Source: Streptomyces sp. RerS4 | GTDB taxonomy: Bacteria > Actinomycetota > Actinomycetes > Streptomycetales > Streptomycetaceae | NCBI RefSeq assembly: GCF_023515955.1 | Contig: NZ_CP097322.1 | Span: 2,234,001 to 2,298,000 of the forward strand | Reading direction: 5' to 3' | Length of the DNA stretch: 64,000 bases | Notes under the pieces: generated by a model | The model's database searches: none | Told to the model about the DNA's origin: nothing | What the model saw: only the letters and a program-made list of their open reading frames with translations | Shown here: one piece after another, positions 44,191-52,459 of the stretch | Position numbering within the stretch: the stretch's first letter is position 1 | Layout of the letters: the number at the start of each line of letters is the position of its first letter | Position numbers and translations under genes: made by a program

Positions 44191-45042
44191 ATGGCTGAGT
44201 CATCCGTGCTTCTCCCCCGTTACGCTGGCGAGCAGCAGCCGACAATCCGGGAGTGTGCGCCGAGGATGGGACCCAAGACGCAGAGGGTCTACGAGACGAT
44301 CCGATCCTGGATCGAGTCGGGCCGCTACGCCCCCGGCGACAAGCTGCCATCCGAGCGCACGTTGAGCGCCGAACTCGAAATCGGCCGTACGGCGCTGCGG
44401 CAGGTGCTCGCCCGGCTCGCGAGCGAGCGCCTGATCAGGGCGTACGACCGCAGCTCCTACCGCATCGTGGGCGGCTCGAACGTTCCCGTTCCCGGCGAGA
44501 TGGAGTCCTGGAAGATCCACGGGTCTCGCCGCATCTACGAAAACCGCTGGGTGAACCTCGACCTCGTGGACGTCGAGCCGCCGGGCGTCGAGCGCTTCGA
44601 GCACCACGTCGTCCGGCTCTTCCGCGTGGCGATCACGGCTGTGGTGGACGAGCAGGACCGCGTGCTCATGCTGTGGCGCTACCGGTTCGTTCCGGAGCAG
44701 TGGGGTTGGGAGCTGCCCGGCGGCATCGTGGACGCGGGCGAAGACGCTGCGGTCACGGCCGCCCGCGAAACCGAGGAGGAGACCGGGTGGCGGCCGACGT
44801 CGGTTGAGCACGTGGTCACGTATCAGCCGATGATCGGCATGGTCGACTCGCCACACGAGATCTTCGTTGCTCGGGGTGCCACGAAGGTGGGGGAGCCGAC
44901 CGACGCCGAAGAGGCCGGGCACGTCGCATGGATCCCGTTGGATGAGATCTCGGCGCTGATGGCCGACGGCAAGTTGATGGGGTCCGGAACGCTTGTCGCT
45001 CTGCTGCATCTGCTCTCGTCGCGGCCTATAGCCGGCCGGTGA
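44191..45042 (+). CDS. GntR-type HTH fused to NUDIX hydrolase (KorSA/Pif-like)
   Basis: 283 residues from the ATG at 44191, preceded by GAGAGAG. Residues 30-95 are a GntR winged helix (RVYETIRSWIESGRYAPGDK, LPSERTLSAELEIGRTALRQ). Residues 120-275 are a NUDIX domain with GGIVDAGEDAAVTAARETEE ETG, close to the GX5EX7REUXEEXGU box. In the AICE pSAM2, KorSA is a GntR repressor of transfer and Pif, which prevents redundant transfer, has a NUDIX motif; this protein looks like both joined. It may control transfer and exclusion of the element to the right. Its 3' end overlaps that of the convergent XRE gene by 17 bases. Confidence 0.82.
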   Translation: MAESSVLLPRYAGEQQPTIRECAPRMGPKTQRVYETIRSWIESGRYAPGDKLPSERTLSAELEIGRTALRQVLARLASERLIRAYDRSSYRIVGGSNVPVPGEMESWKIHGSRRIYENRWVNLDLVDVEPPGVERFEHHVVRLFRVAITAVVDEQDRVLMLWRYRFVPEQWGWELPGGIVDAGEDAAVTAARETEEETGWRPTSVEHVVTYQPMIGMVDSPHEIFVARGATKVGEPTDAEEAGHVAWIPLDEISALMADGKLMGSGTLVALLHLLSSRPIAGR

Positions 45043-46162
45043 GCAGTTCGACGCGCCGGCGGTACCGCACAGAACCTGTGCGGTTCGCCAGCAGTCGCGC
45101 CTGCTGAAGGTGCGAACGCGCCTGGTCCAGTTCACCGCGGGCGAGGTGCGCTTGTGTGAGATCGCTGTGGAGGCCGGACCTCGCGCGTACGAAGGACGGG
45201 TCGGCCGTGCCCAGCGCGGCGTACAACTCCTCCATCGCCTCGCTGTCACCGAGCATCGCCAGCACATTGCCGCGCCAACGCGCGAGGTGGCCCCCGTTGA
45301 GGAAGATGCTTGCCATGTCAGCGTCCCGGGGCTCGTCTCCGCCAGGAAGCATGGCCGCTGCCCTCTCAAGAGCCCGCCGGGCGTCGGCATCCATGCCTAC
45401 CGTGGCGCACAGTTCTGCCTCAGCCGCGCTTAGCCAAGCCTTGAGCCGTGGCGACTGCCGCTCGGCGTGCGTGCGCTGCGCGTCCTGGATCAGCTCCACC
45501 GCCATCGCCGGACGTCCGGCATCGCGCAGCACGTAGGCCTGCTCACCCATCGCGTGCGCCAGGTACAGCGGAGCGTCGGCGTCCTGGGCGGCGCGCTTCG
45601 CGAGTTCGTACTGCCGCCATGCCCGCTCGACGGATCCGGCGTCCAGCGCTTGCCATGCCGCGAGCGTCGCAGCGCCGGCCAACGCGGTGGCGATGGGGCG
45701 ACGCGTGCCCGGGAGCACGGCGAACGTCAGCGCGTCCTCCATGCGGGCCAAATGGCCTGTCACCTGGTCGACAAGGCCGGCGGCGCCCATCTGCCGGTCC
45801 ATCGTCCGCAGCAGCTCCGTCTGATCGAGGAACGTCTGCACCATCGACTCGCTGATGCTCCGCGCCGAGTCGATCCGGTCGAGTAGGTCTTCGTACCCGT
45901 CCGCCTGCTGGAAGCTCAGCCCTTCGGTCTCGCCGCGCAGTTCAGCATCGGTGACGCCGAGCAAGGGTCGCAGGATCGTGGCGTACCGCTCGCTGATGGC
46001 GCGCTTGCCGTTCTCCCACTCCGAGACGTAGGTCTTCAGGCTGGCCGTGGACGCGATTTCCATGAGCCGTTGCTGCGCGTACCGCTCCATCTCGAAGATC
46101 AGGCGGTCCTGCGACCACCCGCGCGCTTTCCGAGCAGACCGTAAGCCCATCCCCACGTACAT
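45026..46162 (-). CDS. XRE family regulator with TPR-like C-terminus
   Basis: 378 residues. N-terminal helix-turn-helix: GLRSARKARGWSQDRLIFEM, then TASLKTYVSEWENGKRAISE. The rest is helical and TPR-like (LAAWQALDAGSVERAWRQYE, AMGEQAYVLRDAGRPAMAVE, THAERQSPRLKAWLSAAEAE), as in peptide-sensing or quorum-type XRE proteins. The start could be the ATG at 46162 or that at 46150 (MGLRSARK). It is divergent from the 744-base regulatory-looking region at 46163-46906 and probably controls part of the element. Confidence 0.85.
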   Translation of the reverse strand: MYVGMGLRSARKARGWSQDRLIFEMERYAQQRLMEIASTASLKTYVSEWENGKRAISERYATILRPLLGVTDAELRGETEGLSFQQADGYEDLLDRIDSARSISESMVQTFLDQTELLRTMDRQMGAAGLVDQVTGHLARMEDALTFAVLPGTRRPIATALAGAATLAAWQALDAGSVERAWRQYELAKRAAQDADAPLYLAHAMGEQAYVLRDAGRPAMAVELIQDAQRTHAERQSPRLKAWLSAAEAELCATVGMDADARRALERAAAMLPGGDEPRDADMASIFLNGGHLARWRGNVLAMLGDSEAMEELYAALGTADPSFVRARSGLHSDLTQAHLARGELDQARSHLQQARLLANRTGSVRYRRRVELLTGRL

Positions 46163-46906
46163 CGCCTCCGAATGAGTGCTCCACCCGGGCGGTCAACCAA
46201 GTCGCCGCAGGTGGGAGCGGGTTAACACCCTTGAGGTTAACCCCAGTTGGCTACCGGCGACCCCACTTCCGGCGTTTCCTGAAGTCAAGCCGGACAGCAC
46301 TTCGACACCTCGCCCGAAGCGAAGGGGTTGCATCTGGTGCGCACCAGATGCCATCCTTCTGGTGCGCACCAGTTGAGCCCCTGGGGGGCCAACCAGGTTC
46401 GTCTGGCACGCCCGGAGGGTCCTCGGAAGGGACCTCAAGGAAGCGGCAGTTACTTGAGAACTCAAGAGAGTGTCAATCCAGACGTGACGGGGCGTGATCC
46501 CCGTCCCCAAGGCGACGGGTAGTCGCCGGCGGCAACACCTTCTTGTGCGTTCCGGCTCTGGAGAACACCCCGCTCCGCTGGGGGTGCCACCCGGTACGCG
46601 CCGCCCTGCTGGCGTCAGAGCAGTGACGATGACGCACCGATTCTCAGGCTCGGGACCGGAACGCCGTGGCAACGGCGTCCGGCGAAGCCTCACCCCTCCC
46701 CGTTGTGGAGGTTCCCGTGTTCCATCGACATCCGCGGGCGCCCGCCGTACTGGACCGGTACGGCCGGCCGCGCCCTTCGCGTCACCCACACTCACCGCGG
46801 CGCTGATCGCGCCGTGGCCAGCTGCCTCCTCCGCCCGTCCGCCGCTCGGCGGTGTACGGGCGGGGTGGCGGGGAGCCGGAGGTTCCGGTCCCGGAAGGGG
46901 TTCGCG
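46163..46906. other. Long regulatory-looking intergenic region
   Basis: 744 bases without a convincing gene. It holds two GGTTAAC copies 16 bases apart (46219, 46235), two GGTGCGCACC palindromes (46331-46372), and CTTGAG-AA-CTCAAG (46453-46466). The right part (46500-46890) has only short, composition-driven open frames; a 29-codon frame from a GTG near 46720, after GGAGG, cannot be excluded. Confidence 0.55.
46331..46372. promoter_or_regulatory. Two tandem perfect palindromes, likely operators
   Basis: CATCTGGTGCGCACCAGATG (46331-46350) is a perfect 20-base palindrome. CTGGTGCGCACCAG (46359-46372) repeats its 14-base core; centres are 25 bases apart. This is a typical operator pair for a dimeric regulator, most likely the XRE or GntR-NUDIX protein of the element. 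Confidence 0.65.
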
Positions 46907-47185
46907 TTGTCTGCTGTTGAGATCGTCTCGTTCGGTTACCTGCACGCCGAGCCGCCCGCGGCTCATCTGACCTTGGACCTGCGGGAGCACTTCCGTGACC
47001 CGCACTTCGCCCCGGACCTGAGGCACTTGTCCGCCGAGGACGAGCCCGTGCGTCGCGCGGTGCTCATCACCCCCGGGATCGACTCGCTCATCGGCGCCAC
47101 CGTGCTCGCGGTCGAGGCCTTCGAGGCCGGTCCGGCCGGCGGGGGCGTCACCGTGGCCGTTGGGTGTGCCGGGGGCCGGCACCGA
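46907..47185 (+). pseudogene. RapZ C-terminal-domain protein, N-terminal part, interrupted by insertion
   Basis: From a TTG at 46907 (GGAAGGGG six bases upstream) the frame reads VEIVSFGYLHAEPPAAHLTL, DLREHFRDPHFAPDLRHLSA and GVTVAVGCAGGRHR, the RapZ C-terminal domain pattern up to the GGRHR motif. After codon CGA at 47183-47185 the similarity stops and the frame runs to an unrelated stop at 47245. The missing end of the domain is found at 52008-52112. Such small RapZ-C proteins occur in Streptomyces mobile elements; their role is unknown. Confidence 0.8.
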
Positions 47186-47289
47186 GTCGTTGACCGGACT
47201 ACGGAAGGACACGCCGGGCGGATGCGCATCCCTCGCTTGGTCTAGTCGGTAGACGTTGCGCATCTCGACGACGAAGGAGCGCAACGGAG

Positions 47290-48534
47290 TTGAACGAGCA
47301 ATCCCGTGACGTCCGCACCATCCAGCTCCCGCGCTGGGGGCGGGTGGCTACGGACCCAGGTGTGGTGCCCTGGCTGGTCTTCGATGAGGAGGGGAAGGTC
47401 GTGCAGCCGGTCCGCAGGTTCCTGATCGACTTCATCGCCCGGGACAACCGGACCGGCAGCGTGCGCAGCTACGCCTACGACCTGCTGCGCTGGTGGCGGT
47501 GGCTACGGGTGGTCAATGTCGAGTGGAACCGCGCGACCTCGGCGGAGGTGCGGGATTTCGTCCTGTGGCTCAGGGCCGCGACGAAGCCGCGCAGGTCGGC
47601 GCGTACGCACTCCGCGTCGACTGCGGGGACCACGAATCCGATCACGAAGAAGACGTACCTGGATGACCGCTACAAGCCGCGGACGATCCGGCACAGCAAC
47701 GCGGTACTGCGCAGTTTCTACGACTTCTGGATCGAGTCGGGCGGCGGTCCACTGGTCAACCCCGTACCGCTGGCGCGGTCCGACCGGCGTCGGCCGCATG
47801 CTCATCACAACCCGTTGGAGCCCTTCCGACGGGGTGAGGGGCGCCTGCGCTACAACCCGAAGGTTCCCCGGCGCAGGCCCCGGCAGATGCCGGACGAGCG
47901 GTGGAACGAGCTGTTCGAGGCTCTTCGCTCGAACCGCGACCGAGCGATCCTGGCCTTGGCGGTCAGCAACGGCGCCCGCGCGTCGGAGCTGCTGGGTGTT
48001 CGCGGAGTCGACCTGGACTGGGGCGACCAGCTCATGCGGGTCGTGCGCAAGGGCACCTTGGCAGAGCAGTGGTTGCCGACCAGCCCGGAGGCATTCGTCT
48101 GGACCCGCCTCTACCTCGCCGAAGGACCGCCGGCCGATCCCCAGCTCCCACTGTGGTGGACCCTTCGCCGCCGGGACCACGGTGAGGGGCTGGCCTACCA
48201 GCCCATGAACTACGAGGCTCTGCGCGCGGTGTTCCGCAGGGTCAACGCGCTGCTGGGCACGAACTGGTCGATGCACGACCTGCGGCACACTGCCGCCCTG
48301 CGGATGGCTCGCGACGAGAGCTTGTCGCTGCGGGACGTGCAGACCATCCTCGGTCATGCCCACCTGAATACGACGGCCGATGTCTACCTGGTGGAAGAAG
48401 AGTCCCAGGTCATCCGACGTGTTCAAGAGCACCTGGCCGAGCTCAAGGAACGGGCGAATCGGCCCGCCCCACCCGTCGCAGTGGGCTACGACGCGGGCGA
48501 TCTGGACGTTCTCTTCGGCGGGGGTGCGGCATGA
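47290..48534 (+). CDS. Tyrosine recombinase, TnpA-like
   Basis: 414 residues from a TTG. N-terminal SAM-like DNA-binding domain (SVRSYAYDLLRWWRWLRVVN). The catalytic domain has Arg in NGARASELLGVRGVDLDW, HxxR in MHDLRHTAALRMARD, His in ILGHAHLNTTADVYL and the Tyr in the same segment. It overlaps the next recombinase by four bases (ATGA). Paired recombinases of about 400 and 630-830 residues are the mark of Tn554-type site-specific transposons, so this is probably TnpA. Confidence 0.85.
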   Translation: MNEQSRDVRTIQLPRWGRVATDPGVVPWLVFDEEGKVVQPVRRFLIDFIARDNRTGSVRSYAYDLLRWWRWLRVVNVEWNRATSAEVRDFVLWLRAATKPRRSARTHSASTAGTTNPITKKTYLDDRYKPRTIRHSNAVLRSFYDFWIESGGGPLVNPVPLARSDRRRPHAHHNPLEPFRRGEGRLRYNPKVPRRRPRQMPDERWNELFEALRSNRDRAILALAVSNGARASELLGVRGVDLDWGDQLMRVVRKGTLAEQWLPTSPEAFVWTRLYLAEGPPADPQLPLWWTLRRRDHGEGLAYQPMNYEALRAVFRRVNALLGTNWSMHDLRHTAALRMARDESLSLRDVQTILGHAHLNTTADVYLVEEESQVIRRVQEHLAELKERANRPAPPVAVGYDAGDLDVLFGGGAA

Positions 48535-51020
48535 CCCGCCAGGCACCACGCCGCGCCAACTCGATTCGACGAGCCGGGACCGGCCCTACGCCGCCGCGGC
48601 CGCTGTTCGTCGAGCACGATCTGAAAGCTGACGAGGATCGCATCGGCCCGCACGACCTGCTCAGCCGGGACGAGGTCCTCGCCCTGCTGCCCACCCTGCC
48701 GGCCTGGCCGCAGCGAACGTACAGCCGCGGGGTTGCTCCCGGCACCCGGCGTCTCGCCGGAGCGGCGAAGATTCTCGACTGGCTGTTGACCCACCCCGGG
48801 GAGGGCTGGCAGGCACGATGGCTGGCCGCCGACGCCGACCGCGGCAAGGAGTGGGTCGGCGCCCTGGCCACGGGCGACTCACGCTGCGAAGGGTCCCGGC
48901 GCAGCGAAATCCTCATCGGCCTGAACAGCCTGATGATCAGCAAGATCGTGCTGCCCCGCCACGGCTTCCTCCGCCGCTTCAAGGCTCTGACGCTCCTCAA
49001 GGACGTCCAGCGGATGTTCCCCGCTGGCAGACTCGACCGCATGCGCGAGTACGGCGCCGAGCTCGGCATGACGCCACGGCACATCGACCAGGGCCTGCGG
49101 GTGATCTCCGCGATCATCCTGCACACCGGACGTGACCTGGAAGAACTCACCGGCGAAGACATCTTCCACCTGCGTGCTGTCGCCCGCCGGGACCGCGGCG
49201 AAGCCTATGTGGGCACCCACCCCGCCTGGGACCTGTTGCGCGGCATCGGCGTCATCGACTCCAAGGACACCCTCAAGGACGCGCTGCGACACGGCCAGCG
49301 GCCCACCGCGGAACTGGTCGACGCCTACAACCTCCAGTCCACGCCCATCCGCAATATGCTGGTCCGCTACCTCGAAGAGCGCCGTCCAGGCGTCGACTAC
49401 GGGACCTTCCGCGGGCTGGTGAGCGAGTTGGCGGGCGTCTTCTGGGCGGACATCGAGGCCCACCATCCCGGCATCGACACCCTGCGCCTGCCGCAGGACG
49501 TGGTCGACGGATGGAAAGAACGGCTGACGACCTACACCGACAAGAGCGGGCAGGTGCGTGAGCGCCGCTCCCGCATCGACGTGATGATGCGCGTCCGCGG
49601 CTTCTATCTGGACATCCAGGAATGGGCCCACGACGACCCGTTCTGGGCTCAGTGGGCAGTCCCCAGCCCGATCACCCGCGGCGACGGCGCGGGCAACCAC
49701 AAGATCGTCGCCCAGGTCCACTCGCGGATGCACCAGCGCGTCCGTGAACGCCTGCCCCATCTGCCGGTCCTGCTGGAGACCGCAAAGCGCGTCTGCAGCG
49801 AGGCAGCCGCGCTGCTGGAAGCCGCCCGAGCCACCCCCTTCGAAGAGGTTTTTGAGCACGAGGGCACCCGCTACCTGCGCATTCTGCCCAAGGTCAACCA
49901 GATCCCCAGCCGCCTGGATCACGGCTCCCAGCACGTCTACATCAAGGAGGTCGACAGCACCGGACGCCGGATCAACCAGAGCATCGTCGAAGACGACGCC
50001 TTCTGGGCCTGGGCGGCCATCGAGACCCTCCGGCACACCGGCGTCCGTGCTGAAGAACTGACCGAGCTGACCCACCTCGCCCTGGTCTCCTACAAGCTCC
50101 CCGACACCGGCGAGATCGTCCCGCTGCTCCAGATCGTGCCGTCCAAGAGCAACGAGGAACGGCTCCTGCTGGTCAGCCCCGAGCTGGCCAGCGTCCTGGC
50201 CACCATCGTCAAACGGCTGCGCGATGCGAACGACGGCAAGATCCCGCTGGTCTCCCGCTATGACCACCACGAACGCGTCACCGGCCCGAAACTCCCCCAC
50301 CTCTTTCAGCGCCGGCCCTACTGGCAGGCACAGGTCATGAACGAGACCGCCATCAAACGCCTCCTCGACCGCACCCTCGTCGCAACCGGCCTGCGCGATG
50401 CAGTCGGCGAGCCCCTGCGCTACACCCCGCACGACTTCCGCCGGATGTTCGCCACCGAGGCCGTCACCGGCGGCCTGCCCGTCCACATTGCCGCCCGGAT
50501 TCTTGGCCACAAGACGCTGACCACCACCCAGGCATACCTCGCCGTCTTCCAAGACGACCTAGTGCGGACCTACCGCGGCTTCCTGGACCGGCGCCGCGCG
50601 GATCGGCCTCAGGAGGAATACCGCGAGCCCACCGACCGGGAGTGGCGCGACTTCCAGCAGCACTTTGAGCTGCGCAAGGTCTCCCTCGGCACCTGCGGCC
50701 GGCCTTTCGGCACCCCGTGCAAGCACGAACACGCCTGCATCCGCTGCCCGGTCCTCCAGATTGATCCCCGCCAGCGTGGCCGCCTCATCGAGATCATCCA
50801 GAACCTCCGCGACCGCATCCGCGAGGCCCGTGGTAACGGCTGGCTCGGTGAAGTGGAAGGGCTCCAGGTGAGCCTCGACGCTGCCACCGCCAAGCTCAAC
50901 AGCCTCAGCCGGGCTCCGGCCGACGGACGGCCTCAACTGGTCGAACTTGGCATGCCTGTCTTCACTGACCACGCTCCGCTGCCCATCCCGGAAGCGGAAC
51001 TGCCTGAGCACCGGATCTGA
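48531..51020 (+). CDS. Large tyrosine recombinase, TnpB-like, with Cys-rich tail
   Basis: 829 residues. The catalytic region has Arg in TGVRAEELTELTHLAL (about residue 505), HDFRRMFATEAV near 635, GHKTLTTTQAYLAVF near 665 with the nucleophilic Tyr. The C-terminal region contains CGRPFGTPCKHEHACIRCPV, a zinc-binding-like cluster also seen in TnpB of Tn554-type elements, then a coiled helical tail (RGRLIEIIQNLRDRIREARG). The long N-terminal half (about 400 residues) is helical with no domain I can name. It is translated in coupling with the preceding recombinase; together they should move the element. Confidence 0.85.
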   Translation: MTRQAPRRANSIRRAGTGPTPPRPLFVEHDLKADEDRIGPHDLLSRDEVLALLPTLPAWPQRTYSRGVAPGTRRLAGAAKILDWLLTHPGEGWQARWLAADADRGKEWVGALATGDSRCEGSRRSEILIGLNSLMISKIVLPRHGFLRRFKALTLLKDVQRMFPAGRLDRMREYGAELGMTPRHIDQGLRVISAIILHTGRDLEELTGEDIFHLRAVARRDRGEAYVGTHPAWDLLRGIGVIDSKDTLKDALRHGQRPTAELVDAYNLQSTPIRNMLVRYLEERRPGVDYGTFRGLVSELAGVFWADIEAHHPGIDTLRLPQDVVDGWKERLTTYTDKSGQVRERRSRIDVMMRVRGFYLDIQEWAHDDPFWAQWAVPSPITRGDGAGNHKIVAQVHSRMHQRVRERLPHLPVLLETAKRVCSEAAALLEAARATPFEEVFEHEGTRYLRILPKVNQIPSRLDHGSQHVYIKEVDSTGRRINQSIVEDDAFWAWAAIETLRHTGVRAEELTELTHLALVSYKLPDTGEIVPLLQIVPSKSNEERLLLVSPELASVLATIVKRLRDANDGKIPLVSRYDHHERVTGPKLPHLFQRRPYWQAQVMNETAIKRLLDRTLVATGLRDAVGEPLRYTPHDFRRMFATEAVTGGLPVHIAARILGHKTLTTTQAYLAVFQDDLVRTYRGFLDRRRADRPQEEYREPTDREWRDFQQHFELRKVSLGTCGRPFGTPCKHEHACIRCPVLQIDPRQRGRLIEIIQNLRDRIREARGNGWLGEVEGLQVSLDAATAKLNSLSRAPADGRPQLVELGMPVFTDHAPLPIPEAELPEHRI

Positions 51021-51082
51021 CCCCACAAAGCCGACGTGGTGGCCCCGGCTGGGGGCGGGGCCACCACGCGGGGACACGCTGC

Positions 51083-51487
51083 CTACTTGGGCAACTGCTT
51101 CACAATGCTGGTCCGTGCGTGCTCGTCCCGCAGTTCGCGCGGCCAACGCTCGTCGATGACGAGCGCAGCTTTCCAGCAGTCACTACAGGCGCTCTGACGT
51201 TCCGGCAGCCAGATGTAGTCGGACGGGGACATGCCTGGGAGTTCGATTCCGCACAGCGTCTTCTCGAACGAGCCGAAGGCGTGAACAGAGTCCGGAGCCA
51301 ACCCTTCTGCGATCGCAGTCTCCCAGCGCCTGTCCGGAGGCGCATACGGCGGGCGGGACAGCTCGAACCACTCTCCGCCCACATGGGTCGCCGCAAAGCA
51401 CCAGCTGCAGGACCAGATCTCCTCCGCCCACCGGTTCGGCTCCAACGGCCACCGCAGCATCGAACGCCCGCACACGTCGCACTCCAC
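51083..51487 (-). CDS. Small zinc-ribbon protein of unknown function
   Basis: 134 residues. CDVCGRSM at the N-terminus and WSCSWCFAATHVGG just after give one four-Cys zinc ribbon; CGIELPG and ACSDCWKAAL may give a second site. Between them are aromatic-rich segments (EWFELSRPPYAPPDRRWETA). Similar Cys-rich proteins are scattered in Streptomyces mobile DNA. It lies on the opposite strand from the recombinases, so it is probably cargo. Confidence 0.6.
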   Translation of the reverse strand: MECDVCGRSMLRWPLEPNRWAEEIWSCSWCFAATHVGGEWFELSRPPYAPPDRRWETAIAEGLAPDSVHAFGSFEKTLCGIELPGMSPSDYIWLPERQSACSDCWKAALVIDERWPRELRDEHARTSIVKQLPK

Positions 51488-51550
51488 CGCGCGATTCTCA
51501 CACGACCTGGCTCCTGCTCCGTGTGTTGCACAGGGCGCCCCTATGACCAG

Positions 51551-51937
51551 TCACCGGAGTCGCAGAACGCCAGGAGCGCGATCGTTAAGGATCTCGATCA
51601 GCCAATCGAAGACAGTGGTCCCGCGCTCTTGTCTCGCTGCGGCAAGGTCGGCGCTGAACGAGGGGCGGTTCGTGGGGTGACAGCGTGACAGCAGGATCTC
51701 CAGCTGGCGGGCTGTCTCCGGATAGCCGAGATGCTGGCGAGACACCTGGTGGTCGCGCCACTCGATCACGTAGTCATCGTCGTCCGGAGTTCCGAAGCCA
51801 CCGCTGAGGCAGTCGGCGAAGGCGTCGAGGTTTCGGCCGAAGTAGCCCCCGGGGCCGTTGATCGCTTCGCCGATGACTCGCCAGAAGTCTTCCAGCGTCC
51901 TGATCTGCCTGCCGTCCAGCACGTATGTCGGTGTCAC
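51551..51937 (-). CDS. Barstar family ribonuclease inhibitor
   Basis: 128 residues from the GTG at 51937 (VTPTYVLDGRQIRTLEDFWR). It shows the barstar pattern: VIGEAINGPGGYFGRNLDAF, then ADCLSGGFG and VIEWRDHQVSRQHLG. Barstar inhibits the RNase barnase by filling its active site. No barnase-like gene is in the window, so this is an orphan antitoxin; as transposon cargo it may protect the host from RNases made by competitors. The in-frame sequence upstream of 51937 is not typical and crosses the element's end. Confidence 0.82.
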   Translation of the reverse strand: MTPTYVLDGRQIRTLEDFWRVIGEAINGPGGYFGRNLDAFADCLSGGFGTPDDDDYVIEWRDHQVSRQHLGYPETARQLEILLSRCHPTNRPSFSADLAAARQERGTTVFDWLIEILNDRAPGVLRLR

Positions 51938-52007
51938 GGCTCGGAGGATACGTGCAGCTCCGGGGCAGCGTCCCCTCAATTTTGGCTGCCTCCGCTTAGT
52001 CCGGAAA

Positions 52008-52112
52008 AGCGCGGCGACCTTCGCCTTCGTCCTCGCCCAGCGCCTGACGGCCGCCGGGCACGGCGTCACGCTCCACCACCGCGACCTGCGCAAGCCGGTC
52101 GTGAACCGCTAG
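52008..52112 (+). pseudogene. RapZ C-terminal-domain protein, C-terminal part
   Basis: SAATFAFVLAQRLTAAGHGV followed by TLHHRDLRKPVVNR and a TAG. This is the last strand-helix-strand of a RapZ C-terminal domain, including the usual HRD near the end, and it continues the frame that breaks off after GGRHR at 47185. Joined, the two halves give a protein of about 127 residues. Confidence 0.8.
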
Positions 52113-52125
52113 CCCCCAAGAAGTG

Positions 52126-52155
52126 CAGCCCCCGGCGTTCCCGCGCCGAGGGCTG
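52126..52155 (+). terminator. Terminator after the RapZ-C gene
   Basis: CAGCCCCCGGCG (52126-52137) pairs with CGCCGAGGGCTG (52144-52155) with one mismatch and a six-base loop, 14 bases past the stop. Confidence 0.65.
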
Positions 52156-52189
52156 CCGAGCCGTCCACCTGCTAGGGAGAACACGACTC

Positions 52190-52459
52190 ATGAAGCACAT
52201 CGCTGCACTTCAGGACGTTGTTACGCCGTGGTCCGACGGTTTGGAGCCGTCGGACGCGGAGCTGGAAGCCATCGAGGCCGAGATGCCCGTCGTCCTGGCC
52301 GATGTCGAGTTGCTGGACGCGCTGCTCGTCCTGCTGGACCGGCCGGCGTCGGAGTTCGACGGCCGCCGGATCCGCCGGGCCCACCACCGGGTCCTGAGTG
52401 CCCGGCGGGACGCGGCCAACCGCGCCGCCGGCACGCAGGTCGCGGGGGACGCGGCATGA
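52190..52459 (+). CDS. DUF6284-like small protein
   Basis: 89 residues: MKHIAALQDVVTPWSDGLEP, DAELEAIEAEMPVVLADVEL, then LDALLVLLDRPASEFDGRRI and an Arg/Ala-rich tail. This is a helical protein common at the start of Streptomyces AICE transfer regions; function unknown. TAGGGAGAA sits upstream of the ATG. It overlaps the next gene by four bases, opening a tight operon that continues to 54142. Confidence 0.72.
   Translation: MKHIAALQDVVTPWSDGLEPSDAELEAIEAEMPVVLADVELLDALLVLLDRPASEFDGRRIRRAHHRVLSARRDAANRAAGTQVAGDAA

Larger units (their letters stand above)
47186..52007 (+). mobile_element. Tn554-like insertion within the RapZ-C gene
   Basis: About 4.8 kb lying exactly between the two halves of the RapZ-C gene. 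It encodes two coupled tyrosine recombinases of TnpA/TnpB type, a zinc-ribbon protein and a barstar. No inverted terminal repeats are evident, as is normal for Tn554-type elements. The ends are placed by where RapZ-C similarity stops (left) and resumes (right) and may be off by a few bases. Confidence 0.72.

Noticed and set aside
46494..46970. Open frames upstream of the RapZ-C start
   Set aside because: Arg/Pro/Ser-rich with no ribosome-binding site or conserved motif; the RapZ-C start at 46907 has a good GGAAGGGG.
51937..52093. N-terminal extension of the barstar frame
   Set aside because: The extension crosses the inferred end of the Tn554-like element into RapZ-C sequence and is not barstar-like; the GTG at 51937 gives a normal-length barstar.
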